Shown: positions 1 to 9,932, numbered from the stretch's first letter. The stretch: 64,000 nucleotides of DNA from Stutzerimonas stutzeri (GCF_000219605.1 NC_015740.1:1178001-1242000); one strand, 5' to 3'. The notes: generated by a model not told the origin, from the letters alone. Program-made: numbers and translations.

Positions 1-1111
1 AGGGCAGCGCTGGTGGCGGCGGAGGCAGCTCCTCGAGCGTGCTGGCGAGCAAGCAGTTGGTGGTCTTGATCACCGGCACGTCGAGGGACGGCAGGGTAAA
101 GCCCATCATCGGCCCCCCCATGATCAGACGGTTGAGCCTGTTCTGCTCGAGTCCGGCGAACGCCAGCAGTTCTCCGGCCGGTGTACCGATCAGCGCCTCG
201 ACGTTCATCGGGCGTGCCAATGCTTCGCCGGTGAGGGTGGTGATTCGCGAGATCAGCGGCTTGCCGAGCAGCACGGCGTCATGGATGGCAACGCAGGTGC
301 CAACGTTCTGGCAGAGCATGCCGATGTCCGCCGGCAGGCCACCGCTGGGCACCTCTTCACCCGTGAGGATCTGGATCAGCTGCTTCTCGCCGCCGGAGGG
401 GTACTTGGTCGGAAAGACCTTGAGCACGAAGGGGCGCTCCCCGATGGCGGCGCGCACCGCGGCGATGGCCTCGGGTTTGTTGTCCTCGATGCCGATCAGC
501 ACGTCCTGCGGTTGGATCAGGTGCGCGAGGATTTCGATACCCGCCACCAGTTCGGCGGCTTTCTCGCGCATCAGCAGATCGTCGGCGGTGATGTACGGCT
601 CGCACTCGGTACCGTTGATGATCAGCGTGCGGATGCGCTGTGTCGGTGGCGGGGTCAGCTTGACTGCCGTCGGAAAGCCTGCACCGCCGAGGCCGCTGAT
701 ACCAGCCTGACGAATCAGCTCGAGCAGCGCCGGACGCTCCAGCGCACGATAATCGAGGTGGGGCTCGAGCTCGATCCAGCGGTCCTCGCCATCGCTATCG
801 ATGACGATCGCATTGGCGAGCATGCCTGAAACGTGTGGGTAGGGCTGCGGGCCGATGAAGCTGACCACGCCGGATGTCGGCGCATGGAGCGCGGCGCTGA
901 CGAAGCCGCTGGCGACGGCGATCTGCTGGCCCTTGAGCACGTGCTCGCCGAGCGCCACACAGGGTTCGGCGGGCGCGCCAAGGTGCTGCGCCAGCGGCAG
1001 AATCAGGCGCTTGGGCAGTGGCGCCGGCTGGATCGGGGTGCGGTTGGACAGCTCCTTGTGCTCCGGCGGATGGATGCCGCCGTGGATGTCCCATACCTTT
1101 AGTGAGGTCAT
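1..1111 (-). CDS. rnfC: RnfC, electron transport complex subunit C (3' end outside window)
   Basis: Peripheral subunit of the membrane Rnf complex, which moves electrons between NADH and ferredoxin coupled to ion flow. I translated it directly: it begins [19 protein letters not shown], and carries GLGGAGFPT (about 140-148) and [10 protein letters not shown] (about 166-175), the nucleotide/flavin-binding region typical of RnfC and of the Nqo1-like fold. About 370 codons are present. The frame leaves the window in a proline-rich stretch just before the place where the family has its two 4Fe-4S cysteine clusters, so those are not visible. The start codon overlaps the rnfB stop as ATGA, which fixes the start and shows translational coupling. 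Genes rnfD, G and E would be expected further left. Confidence 0.93.
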   Translation of the reverse strand, partial: MTSLKVWDIHGGIHPPEHKELSNRTPIQPAPLPKRLILPLAQHLGAPAEPCVALGEHVLKGQQIAVASGFVSAALHAPTSGVVSFIGPQPYPHVSGMLANAIVIDSDGEDRWIELEPHLDYRALERPALLELIRQAGISGLGGAGFPTAVKLTPPPTQRIRTLIINGTECEPYITADDLLMREKAAELVAGIEILAHLIQPQDVLIGIEDNKPEAIAAVRAAIGERPFVLKVFPTKYPSGGEKQLIQILTGEEVPSGGLPADIGMLCQNVGTCVAIHDAVLLGKPLISRITTLTGEALARPMNVEALIGTPAGELLAFAGLEQNRLNRLIMGGPMMGFTLPSLDVPVIKTTNCLLASTLEELPPPPPALP

Positions 1112-1683
1112 GCCGCCTGCTCCCGGTCAGTCGCGATCAGCTGGCCGGGCGCCAGCGGCCGGTTCCACTTCCAGCTCTGCAGGTTGCTGCCGACCTCGAT
1201 CATGTCGATGCAATCCACCGGGCAGGGCTCGACGCAGAGGTCGCAGCCGGTGCACTCGGAGATGATGACGGTGTGCATCTGCCGTGCGGCGCCGACGATG
1301 GCGTCCACCGGGCAGGCCTGGATGCACTTGGTGCAACCGATGCATTCGGCTTCGCGGATATAGGCGACCATCTGCGGTTTCTCGCCGCCTTCGGCATCCA
1401 GCGGTTCCGGCTCGACATCGAGCAGGTCGGCCAGCGCCTGGATGGTCGCTTCGCCGCCCGGCGGGCACTTGTTGATTTTGTCGCCGCCGGCGATGGCCTC
1501 GGCGTAGGGCTTGCAGCCCGGGTAGCCGCATTGGCCGCACTGGGTCTGCGGCAGCAAGGCATTGATCTGCTCGGCGATGGGGTCGCCCTCGACGCGAAAG
1601 CGCACGGCGGCGAAACCGAGGATGGCACCGCCAAGCAGGCACAGGGCGAGCAGTGCAAGCACTGCGATGAGAACCGCACTCAT
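1108..1683 (-). CDS. rnfB: RnfB, iron-sulfur subunit of the Rnf complex
   Basis: A 191-residue ferredoxin-like subunit that passes electrons to the rest of the Rnf complex. An N-terminal hydrophobic helix (about 3-27) anchors it in the inner membrane. Cysteines 49, 52, 57 and 73 form the CxxCxxxxC...C cluster motif. Two classical ferredoxin motifs follow, at C114/C117/C120/C124 and C144/C147/C150/C154, so three 4Fe-4S clusters are expected. It overlaps rnfA by 4 bases and rnfC by 4 bases, as in a tight operon. Length and motif order match the RnfB/RsxB family, and no key residue is missing. Confidence 0.96.
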   Translation of the reverse strand: MSAVLIAVLALLALCLLGGAILGFAAVRFRVEGDPIAEQINALLPQTQCGQCGYPGCKPYAEAIAGGDKINKCPPGGEATIQALADLLDVEPEPLDAEGGEKPQMVAYIREAECIGCTKCIQACPVDAIVGAARQMHTVIISECTGCDLCVEPCPVDCIDMIEVGSNLQSWKWNRPLAPGQLIATDREQAA

Positions 1684-2264
1684 AGCTTGATCAGTCCGGT
1701 GAAGCCCATGAAGGCCAGCGACATGAGGCCGGCGGTGATCATGCCGATCGCCGCGCCCTGGAACGATCTGGGCACATCGGCAATGGCGATGCGCTCACGC
1801 ATGGCGGCGAACAGCACCAGCACCAGGGAAAAGCCCAGTCCCGCGGCGAAGCCATTCACGGTGGCGGTTAGGAAGGTGAACTCGGCCTTGTTGGCGTTGA
1901 GCAGGGCCACGCCTAGGACGATGCAGTTGGTGGTGATCAGCGGCAGGAAGATACCGAGCACGCGATAGAGCAGCGGGCTGGTCTTGTTTACCACCATCTC
2001 GGTGAACTGAACGGTTACGGCGATCACCAGAATGAAGCTGATGGTGCGCAGGAATTCCAGGTCCAGCGGCTTGAGCACGTACTGTTGAACGAGATAGCTG
2101 CACATCGCTGCCAGGGTCAACACGAAGGTGGTCGCCAGCGACAGGCCGATGGCCGTCTCGATCTTCTTCGACACGCCCATGAACGGGCACAGACCGAGGA
2201 ACTGCACCAGCACGAAATTGTTGACCAGAATGGCGCTAACCATGATCAGGGCGAGTTCGGTCAT
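1680..2264 (-). CDS. rnfA: RnfA, membrane subunit of the Rnf complex
   Basis: A 194-residue, very hydrophobic protein beginning [34 protein letters not shown], typical of RnfA/RsxA, with about six membrane helices. It is first in the leftward rnfA-rnfB-rnfC run and its stop overlaps the rnfB start. Known members form the inverted-repeat pair RnfA/RnfE in the membrane core of the complex. Nothing looks unusual. The promoter should lie in the 230 bases to the right, which contain no other recognisable gene. Confidence 0.96.
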   Translation of the reverse strand: MTELALIMVSAILVNNFVLVQFLGLCPFMGVSKKIETAIGLSLATTFVLTLAAMCSYLVQQYVLKPLDLEFLRTISFILVIAVTVQFTEMVVNKTSPLLYRVLGIFLPLITTNCIVLGVALLNANKAEFTFLTATVNGFAAGLGFSLVLVLFAAMRERIAIADVPRSFQGAAIGMITAGLMSLAFMGFTGLIKL

Positions 2265-2496
2265 CTAGGGTCTGTTCCCGTTCCGTCGCGCTCTGCGAGA
2301 GCCGTGGGGCTAAAGGGCCGCTATTATCGGGAAGCGGCGGCGGGCATACAAGCTGCGGCAGCCGGTCGCGCTGATCCGGCGACATCCGGAGCAGTCCAAG
2401 GGCAGGACATGACTGCCGGTTGTCCGCCGTTTCAGCAGCTGGCCGCTGGTTGTGGTCTGATGAGCTGAAGCCCGCGACACCATCGGAGGTGTTCTC

Positions 2497-2919
2497 ATGA
2501 GCATTCGATCGCTGTTGGTCCTGCTGTGCCTCGGCCTTGGGACGAGCCTGCAGGCACAGGCGGATCGGCGAGGCGGCGTCTGGGTGTTCCAGGCCGAAAG
2601 CCCCCGCTATTACAACCAGGGTTACAGTGCGGGTTACGGCCAGGGGTACAGCCGTGGCTATCGGCACGAAAGCCGTCCGCATCAGTACGATCCGCGCAGC
2701 CCCTATTCGCACTATCCGCAGTACCCGCGCAACCTGCCGCCGCGCTATCAGAGCCAGCTGCCACCGCAGTATTACGACCGTCATCGCGGCTTCGAGCGCC
2801 GCGACCACTGGCGTCAGGAGCATCGCCATCAGCGGCCACACGTCATTCGTGATGGCCGCGACTATCGGCTGCGGCCGCACTACGAGCGGGACGGGCGCTA
2901 CCAGCAGTATCGGCGCTGA
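2497..2919 (+). CDS. Small secreted Tyr/Arg/His-rich protein, unknown function
   Basis: A 140-residue protein with a clear signal peptide (MSIRSLLVLLCLGLGTSLQA, cut near residue 22). The mature part is strongly biased to Tyr, Gly, Arg, His and Pro, with repeated GYxxGYxxGY and HYPQYP segments, and is highly basic. There is a good GGAGG ribosome site 7-8 bases before the ATG, so it is probably a real gene. I recognise no domain. The composition suggests an envelope or periplasmic low-complexity protein, perhaps binding polyanions or metal; this is inference. It is divergent from rnfA and convergent with the crotonase-family gene at 2927. Confidence 0.7.
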   Translation: MSIRSLLVLLCLGLGTSLQAQADRRGGVWVFQAESPRYYNQGYSAGYGQGYSRGYRHESRPHQYDPRSPYSHYPQYPRNLPPRYQSQLPPQYYDRHRGFERRDHWRQEHRHQRPHVIRDGRDYRLRPHYERDGRYQQYRR

Positions 2920-2926
2920 GTGTGCT

Positions 2927-4033
2927 TCAGGGCAGATCCAGGAGCGGGTGCGCACCGCTCCATGTCGGCTCGAAGTGGGCGTCGACCGCTGCCTGCGGCA
3001 CCTGGTGGACGTCTGGCCAGCGCCAGTGCGGTTGCCGGTCCTTGTCGATCAGGCGCGCCCGAACGCCTTCGGCGAACTCGGGGTGACGGCAGCAGTTGAG
3101 GCTGAGTGCATATTCCATTTGCAGCGCCTGGCTCAGCGACAGTTTCCGGGCACGCCGCTGTTGCTGCCAGACAATATGAGCACTAAGGGGGCAGCCCGTG
3201 CTGAGAGCATGGGCGGATTCGGCGAGCAGCTCGTCGGGGTCGCTCTGGAGGGCGGTCAATGCCTGCCACGCATGGGGTAGTTCAGCCACGTCCAGCAGCT
3301 CGTCGATCCGTGTGCGCCGTGGCAGCAAACGGGCATCCGGCAGCCGCTCGGCGGCCTGTCGGCCGAGTGCTCGCAGCAGGCTGTGCAGCTGGCTGTCGGC
3401 CTGCTCTTGCCAATTGATCTGCACCAGGCCGTCCAGCAGCTCGGTCTGCTGATCTTCGCGCAGACAGCGATCGGCGAGGTCGAGGTCCAGCGCATCGCGC
3501 GCGTTGATCTGTGTACCGGTGAGGGCGACAAACAGGCCCAGCCGGCCGGGCAGGCGTGGCAGGAACCAGCTGGCGCCGACATCCGTGTGCAGGCCGATGG
3601 AAACCTCCGGCATCGCCAGGCGGCTGTCCGGTGTGACGATGCGAAAGGTGCCGGCCTGTAGCAGGCCCATGCCGCCGCCCATGACATAGCCATGGCCCCA
3701 ACAGATCAGCGGCTTGGGGTAGTCATGCATTCGATGGATCAGACGGTACTCGTCGGCGAAGAAGCGTTCGGCGAGCGACGGTATCGTGCCGGGCTCGGAT
3801 CGGCATGCCTCCGCCAGCTTGCGCACATCGCCACCGGCGCAGAAGGCTTTCGGGCCGTTGCCACGCAGCAGTACACAGACCACGGCGGGGTCGGTTGCCC
3901 AGCGATGGAACTGGTCGAGCAGGGCTTCGATCATCGGCAGACTCAGCGCGTTGAGTTGCCGTGGGGCGTCCAGAGTGGCGATGGCGATCCGCGTTCCGTG
4001 CAGCGCCGGGCGATCTTCGAACGTGACCTTCAT
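2927..4033 (-). CDS. 3-hydroxyisobutyryl-CoA hydrolase (crotonase family)
   Basis: A 368-residue crotonase-fold protein, the length of 3-hydroxyisobutyryl-CoA hydrolase rather than of a simple hydratase (about 260). It contains the oxyanion segments FCAGGDVRKL (64-73) and GGGMGL (119-124). In MPEVSIGLHTDVGASWFLPRL, E143 and D151 are spaced eight apart like the catalytic Glu/Asp of human HIBCH. The family frees 3-hydroxyisobutyrate from its CoA ester in valine breakdown. It lies 33 bases downstream of an enoyl-CoA hydratase gene on the same strand, the usual partner for the preceding hydration. A GAGGA ribosome site supports the ATG. Substrate is inferred from family and context. Confidence 0.87.
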   Translation of the reverse strand: MKVTFEDRPALHGTRIAIATLDAPRQLNALSLPMIEALLDQFHRWATDPAVVCVLLRGNGPKAFCAGGDVRKLAEACRSEPGTIPSLAERFFADEYRLIHRMHDYPKPLICWGHGYVMGGGMGLLQAGTFRIVTPDSRLAMPEVSIGLHTDVGASWFLPRLPGRLGLFVALTGTQINARDALDLDLADRCLREDQQTELLDGLVQINWQEQADSQLHSLLRALGRQAAERLPDARLLPRRTRIDELLDVAELPHAWQALTALQSDPDELLAESAHALSTGCPLSAHIVWQQQRRARKLSLSQALQMEYALSLNCCRHPEFAEGVRARLIDKDRQPHWRWPDVHQVPQAAVDAHFEPTWSGAHPLLDLP

Positions 4034-4066
4034 GGGGATCCTCGTCGCCTGCGGGGTTGCCGTGGA

Positions 4067-4885
4067 TTATCGGTTGCGCCAGCGTGGGTCGCGCTTTTCC
4101 AGGAAGGCATTGACTCCCTCAAGCGTGTCCTCGGCTTCGAACAGCTCGACGAAGGCTTCCCGCTCGGCGGCGGCGAAGGTGTCCGGGATGCGTTGGCGTG
4201 CGCCATTGATCAGGGGCTTGATCGCGCGTACGGCCACCGGACTCTGCCGAGCGACACGGGAGGCGAGCAGCAGGGCGTGGCCGCGTGACTGCCCTTGCTC
4301 CACCACCTGTTCCACCAGACCGATGCGCAGTGCGGTGTCCGCAGTGATGCGCTCGCCGCAGAGAATCATGCGTTTGGCCCAGCCTTCGCCCACCAGCCAG
4401 GCCAATGCCTGGGTGCCACCGGCACAGGGCAGCAGTCCGACCGAGGCTTCCGGAAGCCCCATCTGCGCTTGCTGTTCGGCGATCCGCAGGTCGCAAGCCA
4501 GCGCGCATTCCAGGCCTCCGCCGAGGGCGAAACCGTTGATCGCGGCAATCGACACGCCGCGGAAGTCGCGTAGCGCTTCGAATGCCTCGCCGAAGCGCCG
4601 GGCCATTTCGCGGGCCCGGTTGCGATCCCCGTCGGCAAACAGTTTGAGATCCGCCCCCGCGCTGAAGAACTTCTCACCCTGGCCGCAGATCACCAGTGCG
4701 TAGATGTCGTCATCATGGTTGAGATGGTCGATGACCTGCTTGAGTCCGATCAGCGACTCGCGGTCCCAGGTATTGGCGGGCGGATGGTTGATGGTGATGA
4801 GCGCGGTGTGGCCGTGCTTTTCCACGGTCAGCTTGTGGGTCAGGTCGAAGACGCCAGCCTGGTAGGGCTCTACGGCAGTGCTCAT
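4067..4885 (-). CDS. Enoyl-CoA hydratase
   Basis: A 272-residue enoyl-CoA hydratase/isomerase. The chosen ATG at 4885 follows GAGGATTCGACC; an upstream in-frame start would add about 19 unlikely residues. SAGADL (75-80) and LGGG (121-124) make the oxyanion hole. E126 and E146 lie 20 residues apart, the spacing of the two catalytic glutamates of rat mitochondrial hydratase, so it should be active. It hydrates 2-enoyl-CoA to 3-hydroxyacyl-CoA. Paired with the downstream hydrolase it could serve methacrylyl-CoA in valine catabolism, though the exact substrate cannot be read from sequence. Confidence 0.88.
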   Translation of the reverse strand: MSTAVEPYQAGVFDLTHKLTVEKHGHTALITINHPPANTWDRESLIGLKQVIDHLNHDDDIYALVICGQGEKFFSAGADLKLFADGDRNRAREMARRFGEAFEALRDFRGVSIAAINGFALGGGLECALACDLRIAEQQAQMGLPEASVGLLPCAGGTQALAWLVGEGWAKRMILCGERITADTALRIGLVEQVVEQGQSRGHALLLASRVARQSPVAVRAIKPLINGARQRIPDTFAAAEREAFVELFEAEDTLEGVNAFLEKRDPRWRNR

Positions 4886-5000
4886 GGTCGAATCCTCGTG
4901 GCGGTTCTGGGCTCCGCTGACAGGCGACGGAGTACGTCGCACCTCTTCAGAGTCCTTCAGTGCAGCGAGGTTGCAGCGTTCCGGGCGGTCACGAAACCGG

Positions 5001-5035
5001 CACGGTGCGCCTGGGCGGGGCCAGTGCGCACCGTG
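5001..5035 (-). terminator. Hairpin after the substrate-binding protein gene
   Basis: A perfect 10-bp inverted repeat, CACGGTGCGC at 5001-5010 and GCGCACCGTG at 5026-5035, with a 15-base loop, lies 7 bases past the stop at 5042. The following T-tract on the minus strand is short (GGTTTCGT), so it is a plausible but weak intrinsic terminator. Confidence 0.5.
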
Positions 5036-5041
5036 GTTCTC

Positions 5042-6286
5042 TCACTGTAGCCTAGCTGGCTGGCCGGCCGCGCGGCGCTCTTCCTGCCATTCGGCCAGCG
5101 TAGGCGCCGCCTGTTCGCCGGACAGGCGATGGACGATCTCGAAGTAGTCCTGCTTGAAGCGATCCTTGAGTACTTCCTCACGGGGCTTCACGCGCACGGC
5201 GTAGACCGTCTGGACGTTCTGATGATCGAACGCTCGCCACTGCTGTTGGCCCTTGAGCAGGCTGTAGCTGTGGTTTTCCAGGGCTGCGATGACCGGCTCA
5301 CTGGCGATGGTCCTGGCGCGGCTGACCGCATCCGCCCATTGGTAGACGATGCTGTAGGCCGATGCGGCCGAGCTGGAGGGGTGCGTCTGGTAGCGCTCGC
5401 CGAAGTTGCGCACGAAGGCCTTGCCGCGCTCGGAGCCTTCCAGCTCGGGCACTCGCCAGGTCCAGGGCTCGGTGCCGAGCACGCCGCGCATGATGTCCGG
5501 GCCGGCCAGTTCGACCATGGACAAGGTCAGGTTGGGGACGGCAATCTGCATCTTCTTGTTCAGGCCGAGTTCGTCGGCGATGCGCATGGCGCGCACCATG
5601 TCCTCGCCGAACAGTACCAGCACCAGAACCTCGGCGCCGCTGTTGGCAGCCTTCTCGAGCGCGGCGCGGTAGTCCGACAGGCGTGCGCCTGGGAAGGCGG
5701 TGCGCACACCCTGGTGCTTGCTGGTATCGACGGTGCCGGTGGCCTGGCGCAGCGAGCTCTCGCTGGTGTGGCCCCAGGTGTAGTCGGAGGTGATGTAGAA
5801 GTAGGTCTTGCCCGGCATGTTCTCGTTCAGGTATTGCCCCAGCACCCGTGCACTCATCCAGGCGTTGTTGCACTCGCGGAACATGTAGCGGTGCCCATCC
5901 TTGCCGGTGGTATCGTTGGAGTAGGTCAGCGTGCCGAAATAGAGGAGGCCCCGCTCCTTGGCGCGCTTGCTGGCGGCAATTGCCACCGCGCTGGATACGC
6001 CTCCGAACAGCATCGCAACGCCTTCATCAGCCATCTTGTCGACGTTGGCGATGGCCTTGTCCGGGCGCGAGGCAGTGTTCCGGCTGATCAACTGCAGCGG
6101 GCGACCCAACACGCCGCCGGCCTGGTTGATCTCGTCGATGGCCAGCAGCGCACCGCGCATCTGCGCCAGGCCTTCTTCCTTGTAGCTTCCGGTACGGGGA
6201 TAGTTGAGACCAAGCGTGATGGGGTCGGCTGCCTGAGCCGCAAGACAGAACCCCAGCCCTAGTGCCAGAAGGGTAATCCGGTTCAT
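5042..6286 (-). CDS. Periplasmic substrate-binding protein, Leu/Ile/Val-binding (type I) family
   Basis: A 414-residue protein with a signal peptide (MNRITLLALGLGFCLAAQAA, cut near 20). It has the family's typical start of the mature chain (ITLGLNYPRTGSYKEEGLAQMRGALLAIDEINQAGGVLGRPL). This is the bilobal receptor of HAAT-type ABC importers, which binds amino acids, amides or related small molecules. No permease or ATPase gene adjoins it, so it either serves a transporter elsewhere or acts as a ligand receptor for a signalling system. The ligand cannot be predicted. The ATG is supported by AAGGAA. The 250 bases upstream contain no gene. Confidence 0.85.
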   Translation of the reverse strand: MNRITLLALGLGFCLAAQAADPITLGLNYPRTGSYKEEGLAQMRGALLAIDEINQAGGVLGRPLQLISRNTASRPDKAIANVDKMADEGVAMLFGGVSSAVAIAASKRAKERGLLYFGTLTYSNDTTGKDGHRYMFRECNNAWMSARVLGQYLNENMPGKTYFYITSDYTWGHTSESSLRQATGTVDTSKHQGVRTAFPGARLSDYRAALEKAANSGAEVLVLVLFGEDMVRAMRIADELGLNKKMQIAVPNLTLSMVELAGPDIMRGVLGTEPWTWRVPELEGSERGKAFVRNFGERYQTHPSSSAASAYSIVYQWADAVSRARTIASEPVIAALENHSYSLLKGQQQWRAFDHQNVQTVYAVRVKPREEVLKDRFKQDYFEIVHRLSGEQAAPTLAEWQEERRAAGQPARLQ

Positions 6287-6537
6287 AGCATGTTCCTTGT
6301 TATCGCTTTTGTTATTGGTTTATTGGCAGTGGGCTTTTTTACCTTGCGGCTGGGGCTTGCGTCACTCTTTATGTGAGGCTCGAAAGCCATGCCTGCGTCA
6401 GTACGTGAGCCAGGCGCGATTATGACTAAAGGAGGGGGGCTGATATTGCGGCAACGCAACGATTGAGCGGTTTTGTCGTTGACAACCCCCCCCGAGCTTT
6501 CTTAGGGTTCGGCGGCTTGGCCAACCGGAAATCGACC

Positions 6538-7233
6538 ATGACTCAAGACGATCGCATCAGGCTCGAGGCAGGCTGGAAGGATGCGCTGCGCGAGGAGTTC
6601 GACAAGCCCTACATGGTCGAACTCGGTGCCTTTCTCAGGCGCGAGAAAGCCGCTGGCAAGACGATCTATCCACCGGGGCCGATGATCTTCAACGCGCTCA
6701 ATTCGACGCCGCTCGAGCAGGTCAAGGTGGTCATCCTGGGTCAGGATCCCTATCACGGGCCGGGGCAGGCGCATGGCCTGTGCTTTTCCGTGCAGCCCGG
6801 AGTGGCGCCGCCGCCGTCACTGCAGAACATCTTCAAGGAACTCAAGCGCGACCTGAATCTGGACATTCCGCAGCATGGCTACCTGCAGCGCTGGGCAGAA
6901 CAGGGAGTGCTAATGCTCAACACCTCGCTCACGGTGGAGCGGGGTTTGGCGGGATCGCATGCCAAGGCGGGGTGGCAGCAGTTCACTGATCGCATCATCG
7001 AGGTAGTCGGCGAACGGCGACCGCACCTGGTGTTCATGCTTTGGGGAGCGCACGCTCAGTCGAAGGCGAAGCTGATCGATGCGACTCGGCATCTGATGTT
7101 GAAATCCGTGCATCCGTCGCCGCTATCGGCGCACCGCGGCTTCATCGGCAACGGTCACTTCAGTCGCGCCAATCAGTTCCTTCGGCAGCAGGGCATGCAG
7201 CCTATCGATTGGCAGCTTCCGGCGCAGGTGTGA
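6538..7233 (+). CDS. ung: Uracil-DNA glycosylase
   Basis: A family 1 uracil-DNA glycosylase of 231 residues that removes uracil from DNA to start base-excision repair. The water-activating loop GQDPYHG (68-74, with catalytic D70) and the [11 protein letters not shown] leucine-intercalation loop near the C-terminus are intact. A longer reading from 6463 would add 25 non-conserved residues; the ATG at 6538, preceded by GGAAA, matches the family length. It is convergent with the DUF4142 gene. The spacer holds the interrupted repeat GACCCG...CGGGTC, which may end both transcripts. Confidence 0.96.
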   Translation: MTQDDRIRLEAGWKDALREEFDKPYMVELGAFLRREKAAGKTIYPPGPMIFNALNSTPLEQVKVVILGQDPYHGPGQAHGLCFSVQPGVAPPPSLQNIFKELKRDLNLDIPQHGYLQRWAEQGVLMLNTSLTVERGLAGSHAKAGWQQFTDRIIEVVGERRPHLVFMLWGAHAQSKAKLIDATRHLMLKSVHPSPLSAHRGFIGNGHFSRANQFLRQQGMQPIDWQLPAQV

Positions 7234-7269
7234 CCCGATGCCTGCACGGCGGGCACCGGGTCTGACGGG

Positions 7270-7785
7270 TCAGTTGCGCTCGCCGTGCTTGGCCTGCAGC
7301 TCCTTGGCGTGCGTCAGGTGTTCTTCCAGTTTGGGCAGCGTCTGCTGAGCGAACTGTTTCAGATCGGCGTTCTCGCCGCTCTCTACATAGTCCCGATACA
7401 GCTCGATGGTTTGCTCGTGGGCGACGACCTGGTTGTTGGCGTAGGCCTTGTCGAAATTCTCGCCGTCGCGCAGTTTCAGGATCATGGCCTTGGCCTTGTC
7501 CATGAGCGTGGCCTCGTCCGACATTTCGAGATCTTTCTGCTGCGCCAGTTGTGCGAGCTGCTGATTGGCTTTGGTGTGGTCGTCGATCATCTTCTGGGCA
7601 AACTGCTTCACATCCTCCGATGTGCCTTTTTCCAGCGCCATCTTGGCTGTCTCGATTTCCGCGATGCCTTTGGCAGAGGCTTCATCGACGAAGTTGTCGC
7701 CTTCCGCAGCCAGAGCCATGTTGGCTGCCAGCCCGACGAGCAAGGCGAAAGCGCCTGAGAAGATTGTCTTGGTTGTTTTGTTCAT
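7270..7785 (-). CDS. DUF4142 family periplasmic protein
   Basis: A 171-residue protein with a signal peptide (about 1-26, ending ANMALAA). The helical mature domain looks like the DUF4142 ferritin-like family: paired Lys/Glu-rich helices with FAQKMIDDHTKANQQL and VAHEQTIELYRDYVESGENADLKQFAQQTLPKLEEHL. Members are often stress-induced envelope proteins of unknown biochemical role. A strong AGGAG site precedes the ATG. It is a single-gene unit with no functionally telling neighbour. Confidence 0.85.
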   Translation of the reverse strand: MNKTTKTIFSGAFALLVGLAANMALAAEGDNFVDEASAKGIAEIETAKMALEKGTSEDVKQFAQKMIDDHTKANQQLAQLAQQKDLEMSDEATLMDKAKAMILKLRDGENFDKAYANNQVVAHEQTIELYRDYVESGENADLKQFAQQTLPKLEEHLTHAKELQAKHGERN

Positions 7786-7927
7786 TGCCGTTCTCCTACG
7801 TCACCTGGCTCATGCCCGCCGGCAGGCGGGGCACAAGGCGCGATGCGGCGAAATTGCCGTCCCTTTTTGTGACTAGGTGCCTAGGGGACGGTTCCTCGCT
7901 TTCAGGCGAACGGCGCGGTGAAGAGAG

Positions 7928-8764
7928 TTACTGCAGCATGGTCATTGCCGCATCCATGGCCGCGGACAGGTCCTCGTCTTCCTGCATCAGCTCGCTTGGG
8001 TCGAGCCCCAGCTTGGAAAACGCCGGGACGCTACTCCAGTCCAGCTGCGCATAGGGATGCTGCGTACCCATGTAGCTCTGCAGGGTGGCCACCTGCACGA
8101 TGTCGACGTAATCGACCTTGTCCGAGTCGCGCTGGAAATTCGTGTACTGGCCGGCGACCGAGGCGATGGCATCCGGAAAATCCCAGGTGCGCAGAATTTT
8201 CTCACCGACGCTGGGATGGATCTTGTCGATCACATGGTTGAGGCTGAAGGAATCCGCCAGCAGCGCGCTGTGCTCTTCTGCGTAGGTCAGGATGGGCAGG
8301 ATGCCGATCTGGTGGACAAGGCCGGCGAGCGTCGCCTGGTCTGGCATCAGGCGGGTGTAGTGGCGGCAGAGCACATGGCTGATCGCCGCGACCTCGGTGC
8401 TCTTGTTCCAGACTTCGCGCATCTTTCGGTCGACCACGTCGGTGGTGGCCTGGAACATCTGCTCCATCGCCAGGCCCGTGGCGAGGTTGCAGGTGTAGTT
8501 AATGCCCAGACGGCTGATGGCCATCTGCAGGTCGTCGATTTCTCGGCTGCTGCGCAGCAGCGGACTGTTGACCACCTTGATGATGCGCGCGGTAACGGCG
8601 GCATCGTTCCCGATCACCTTGCTCAGCGCGGGAATGCTGATGTTGGGGTCTTCGGCAGCCTCGCGCACGCGCAACGCCACTTCCGGCAGCGTAGGCAGGA
8701 CCAGTTCATCGTTCTCGATCGCAAGGGTCAGCTCACGCTGGACTTTCTCGGCAAGGGTGCTCAT
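7928..8764 (-). CDS. HDOD-domain protein
   Basis: A 278-residue protein made almost entirely of an HDOD domain, the signal-output module related to HD phosphohydrolases. Family-typical segments are LPTLPEVALRVREAAEDPNISIPALSKVIGNDAAVTARIIKVVNSPLLR near the N-terminus and ATLAGLVHQIGILPILTYAEE in the middle. Such proteins usually lack the full metal-binding HD pair and act in signalling, for example in motility or stress. No receiver or cyclic-di-GMP domain is fused here. AAGGAA supports the start. Confidence 0.88.
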   Translation of the reverse strand: MSTLAEKVQRELTLAIENDELVLPTLPEVALRVREAAEDPNISIPALSKVIGNDAAVTARIIKVVNSPLLRSSREIDDLQMAISRLGINYTCNLATGLAMEQMFQATTDVVDRKMREVWNKSTEVAAISHVLCRHYTRLMPDQATLAGLVHQIGILPILTYAEEHSALLADSFSLNHVIDKIHPSVGEKILRTWDFPDAIASVAGQYTNFQRDSDKVDYVDIVQVATLQSYMGTQHPYAQLDWSSVPAFSKLGLDPSELMQEDEDLSAAMDAAMTMLQ

Positions 8765-8871
8765 GTCATTCCTTTATGTGTCGGTCAGTGTCGCTTGGGC
8801 GCTTCTGTCTGTCGGCTGGCATGCCGCTATGGTGCGCCTCTTTGGTGAATGCTTTCTGGCTCCGGTTCGCA

Positions 8872-9819
8872 CTAGCGCTGGATTTCCTGGTCGGGATTCA
8901 GGCTGTAGGGCAGCTCGAGCAGGCTCAGCGGCAAGCCATCCGGCGAGCCGAGGTAGAGTCGGCCGTCAGCGGCAGCGTCTTCCTGCACCACGGCGAGCAA
9001 TTCGATGCCATCGGCACTGGTCGCCGCCAGTACCACCTCGCCGACGCTGGAGTTATGGACAGGTGAGAACAGTTCCACACCCGGCGCCGGCAGCTCACCC
9101 GGTTCACCTTCGACGGCCAGGTGCTGCAGGCGTCGTTTGAGTTTGCCGAGATACTGCATGCGAGCCACGATTTCCTGGCCCGTATAACAGCCCTTCTTGA
9201 AGCTCACGCCGCCGAGTGCCTGCAGATTGATCATTTGCGGGATGAACAGCTCGCGCGTGCTGCCGAAGACCTGGCCAATCCCGGCGCGGACCTGATCGAG
9301 CAGCCAGCGGTTGACCGGCACCTCGCCAAGCTGCGCGCTCAGGCGGGTGCGAACCTGCTCGGCTTCTGCTTTCGGTGCCCAGAGTTCGGCCCGGCCATCG
9401 GGCAGTCGGATGGCGATCAGGCCATTGCCGCGCACGATGCTGTCCGCTGCCTGGGATAGATCCAGCCCCAGGCTGACCAGCGAGCCATCTCCGCCAGCGA
9501 TGCCGAATCGGCACCAGTCAGCGCTTTCGTCGCTCAGGCGAGACTTGGAAAAAACCGCGTACTTGGCGAGGTCGGCCAGCTGCGGTTGCAGCAGTTCGCC
9601 GGCCATCGCCAGCAGGTACCCGTCACCCTCCGGCACGATGCGGAAACTCGACTGCATGCGGCCTTTGGGCGTGCAGCGTGCTCCCAGGCTGGAGGTGTGC
9701 GCATCGAGGTAGTTGAGATTGCAGGTCAGCTGACCCTGGAGGAACTTGCTGGCATCCGGGCCGCGTACGGCAAGGACGCCTTCATGCGACAGAACGCAGA
9801 AATAAGCTGTGTCGGTCAT
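8872..9819 (-). CDS. ygfZ: YgfZ, folate-binding Fe-S cluster repair / tRNA modification protein
   Basis: A 315-residue protein of the YgfZ/GcvT-like family, which binds tetrahydrofolate and assists certain Fe-S enzymes, among them the tRNA thiomethylase MiaB. The diagnostic motif KGCYTGQE is at 209-216, with the essential cysteine C211 present. It is divergent from sdhE-ygfX, a conserved arrangement in Pseudomonas and enterobacteria in which both sides support flavin or Fe-S proteins. Confidence 0.92.
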   Translation of the reverse strand: MTDTAYFCVLSHEGVLAVRGPDASKFLQGQLTCNLNYLDAHTSSLGARCTPKGRMQSSFRIVPEGDGYLLAMAGELLQPQLADLAKYAVFSKSRLSDESADWCRFGIAGGDGSLVSLGLDLSQAADSIVRGNGLIAIRLPDGRAELWAPKAEAEQVRTRLSAQLGEVPVNRWLLDQVRAGIGQVFGSTRELFIPQMINLQALGGVSFKKGCYTGQEIVARMQYLGKLKRRLQHLAVEGEPGELPAPGVELFSPVHNSSVGEVVLAATSADGIELLAVVQEDAAADGRLYLGSPDGLPLSLLELPYSLNPDQEIQR

Positions 9820-9932
9820 GATCAGTCGTCGTCAGAATCCGGGTGGGCATCATAGCAGGCTGGCGAAAACGGTTGCGTGGGGCGGGTTCGCCGCGGGGCG
9901 AAAAAAGCGGCTGATCAGCGCAACGCAGTCGT

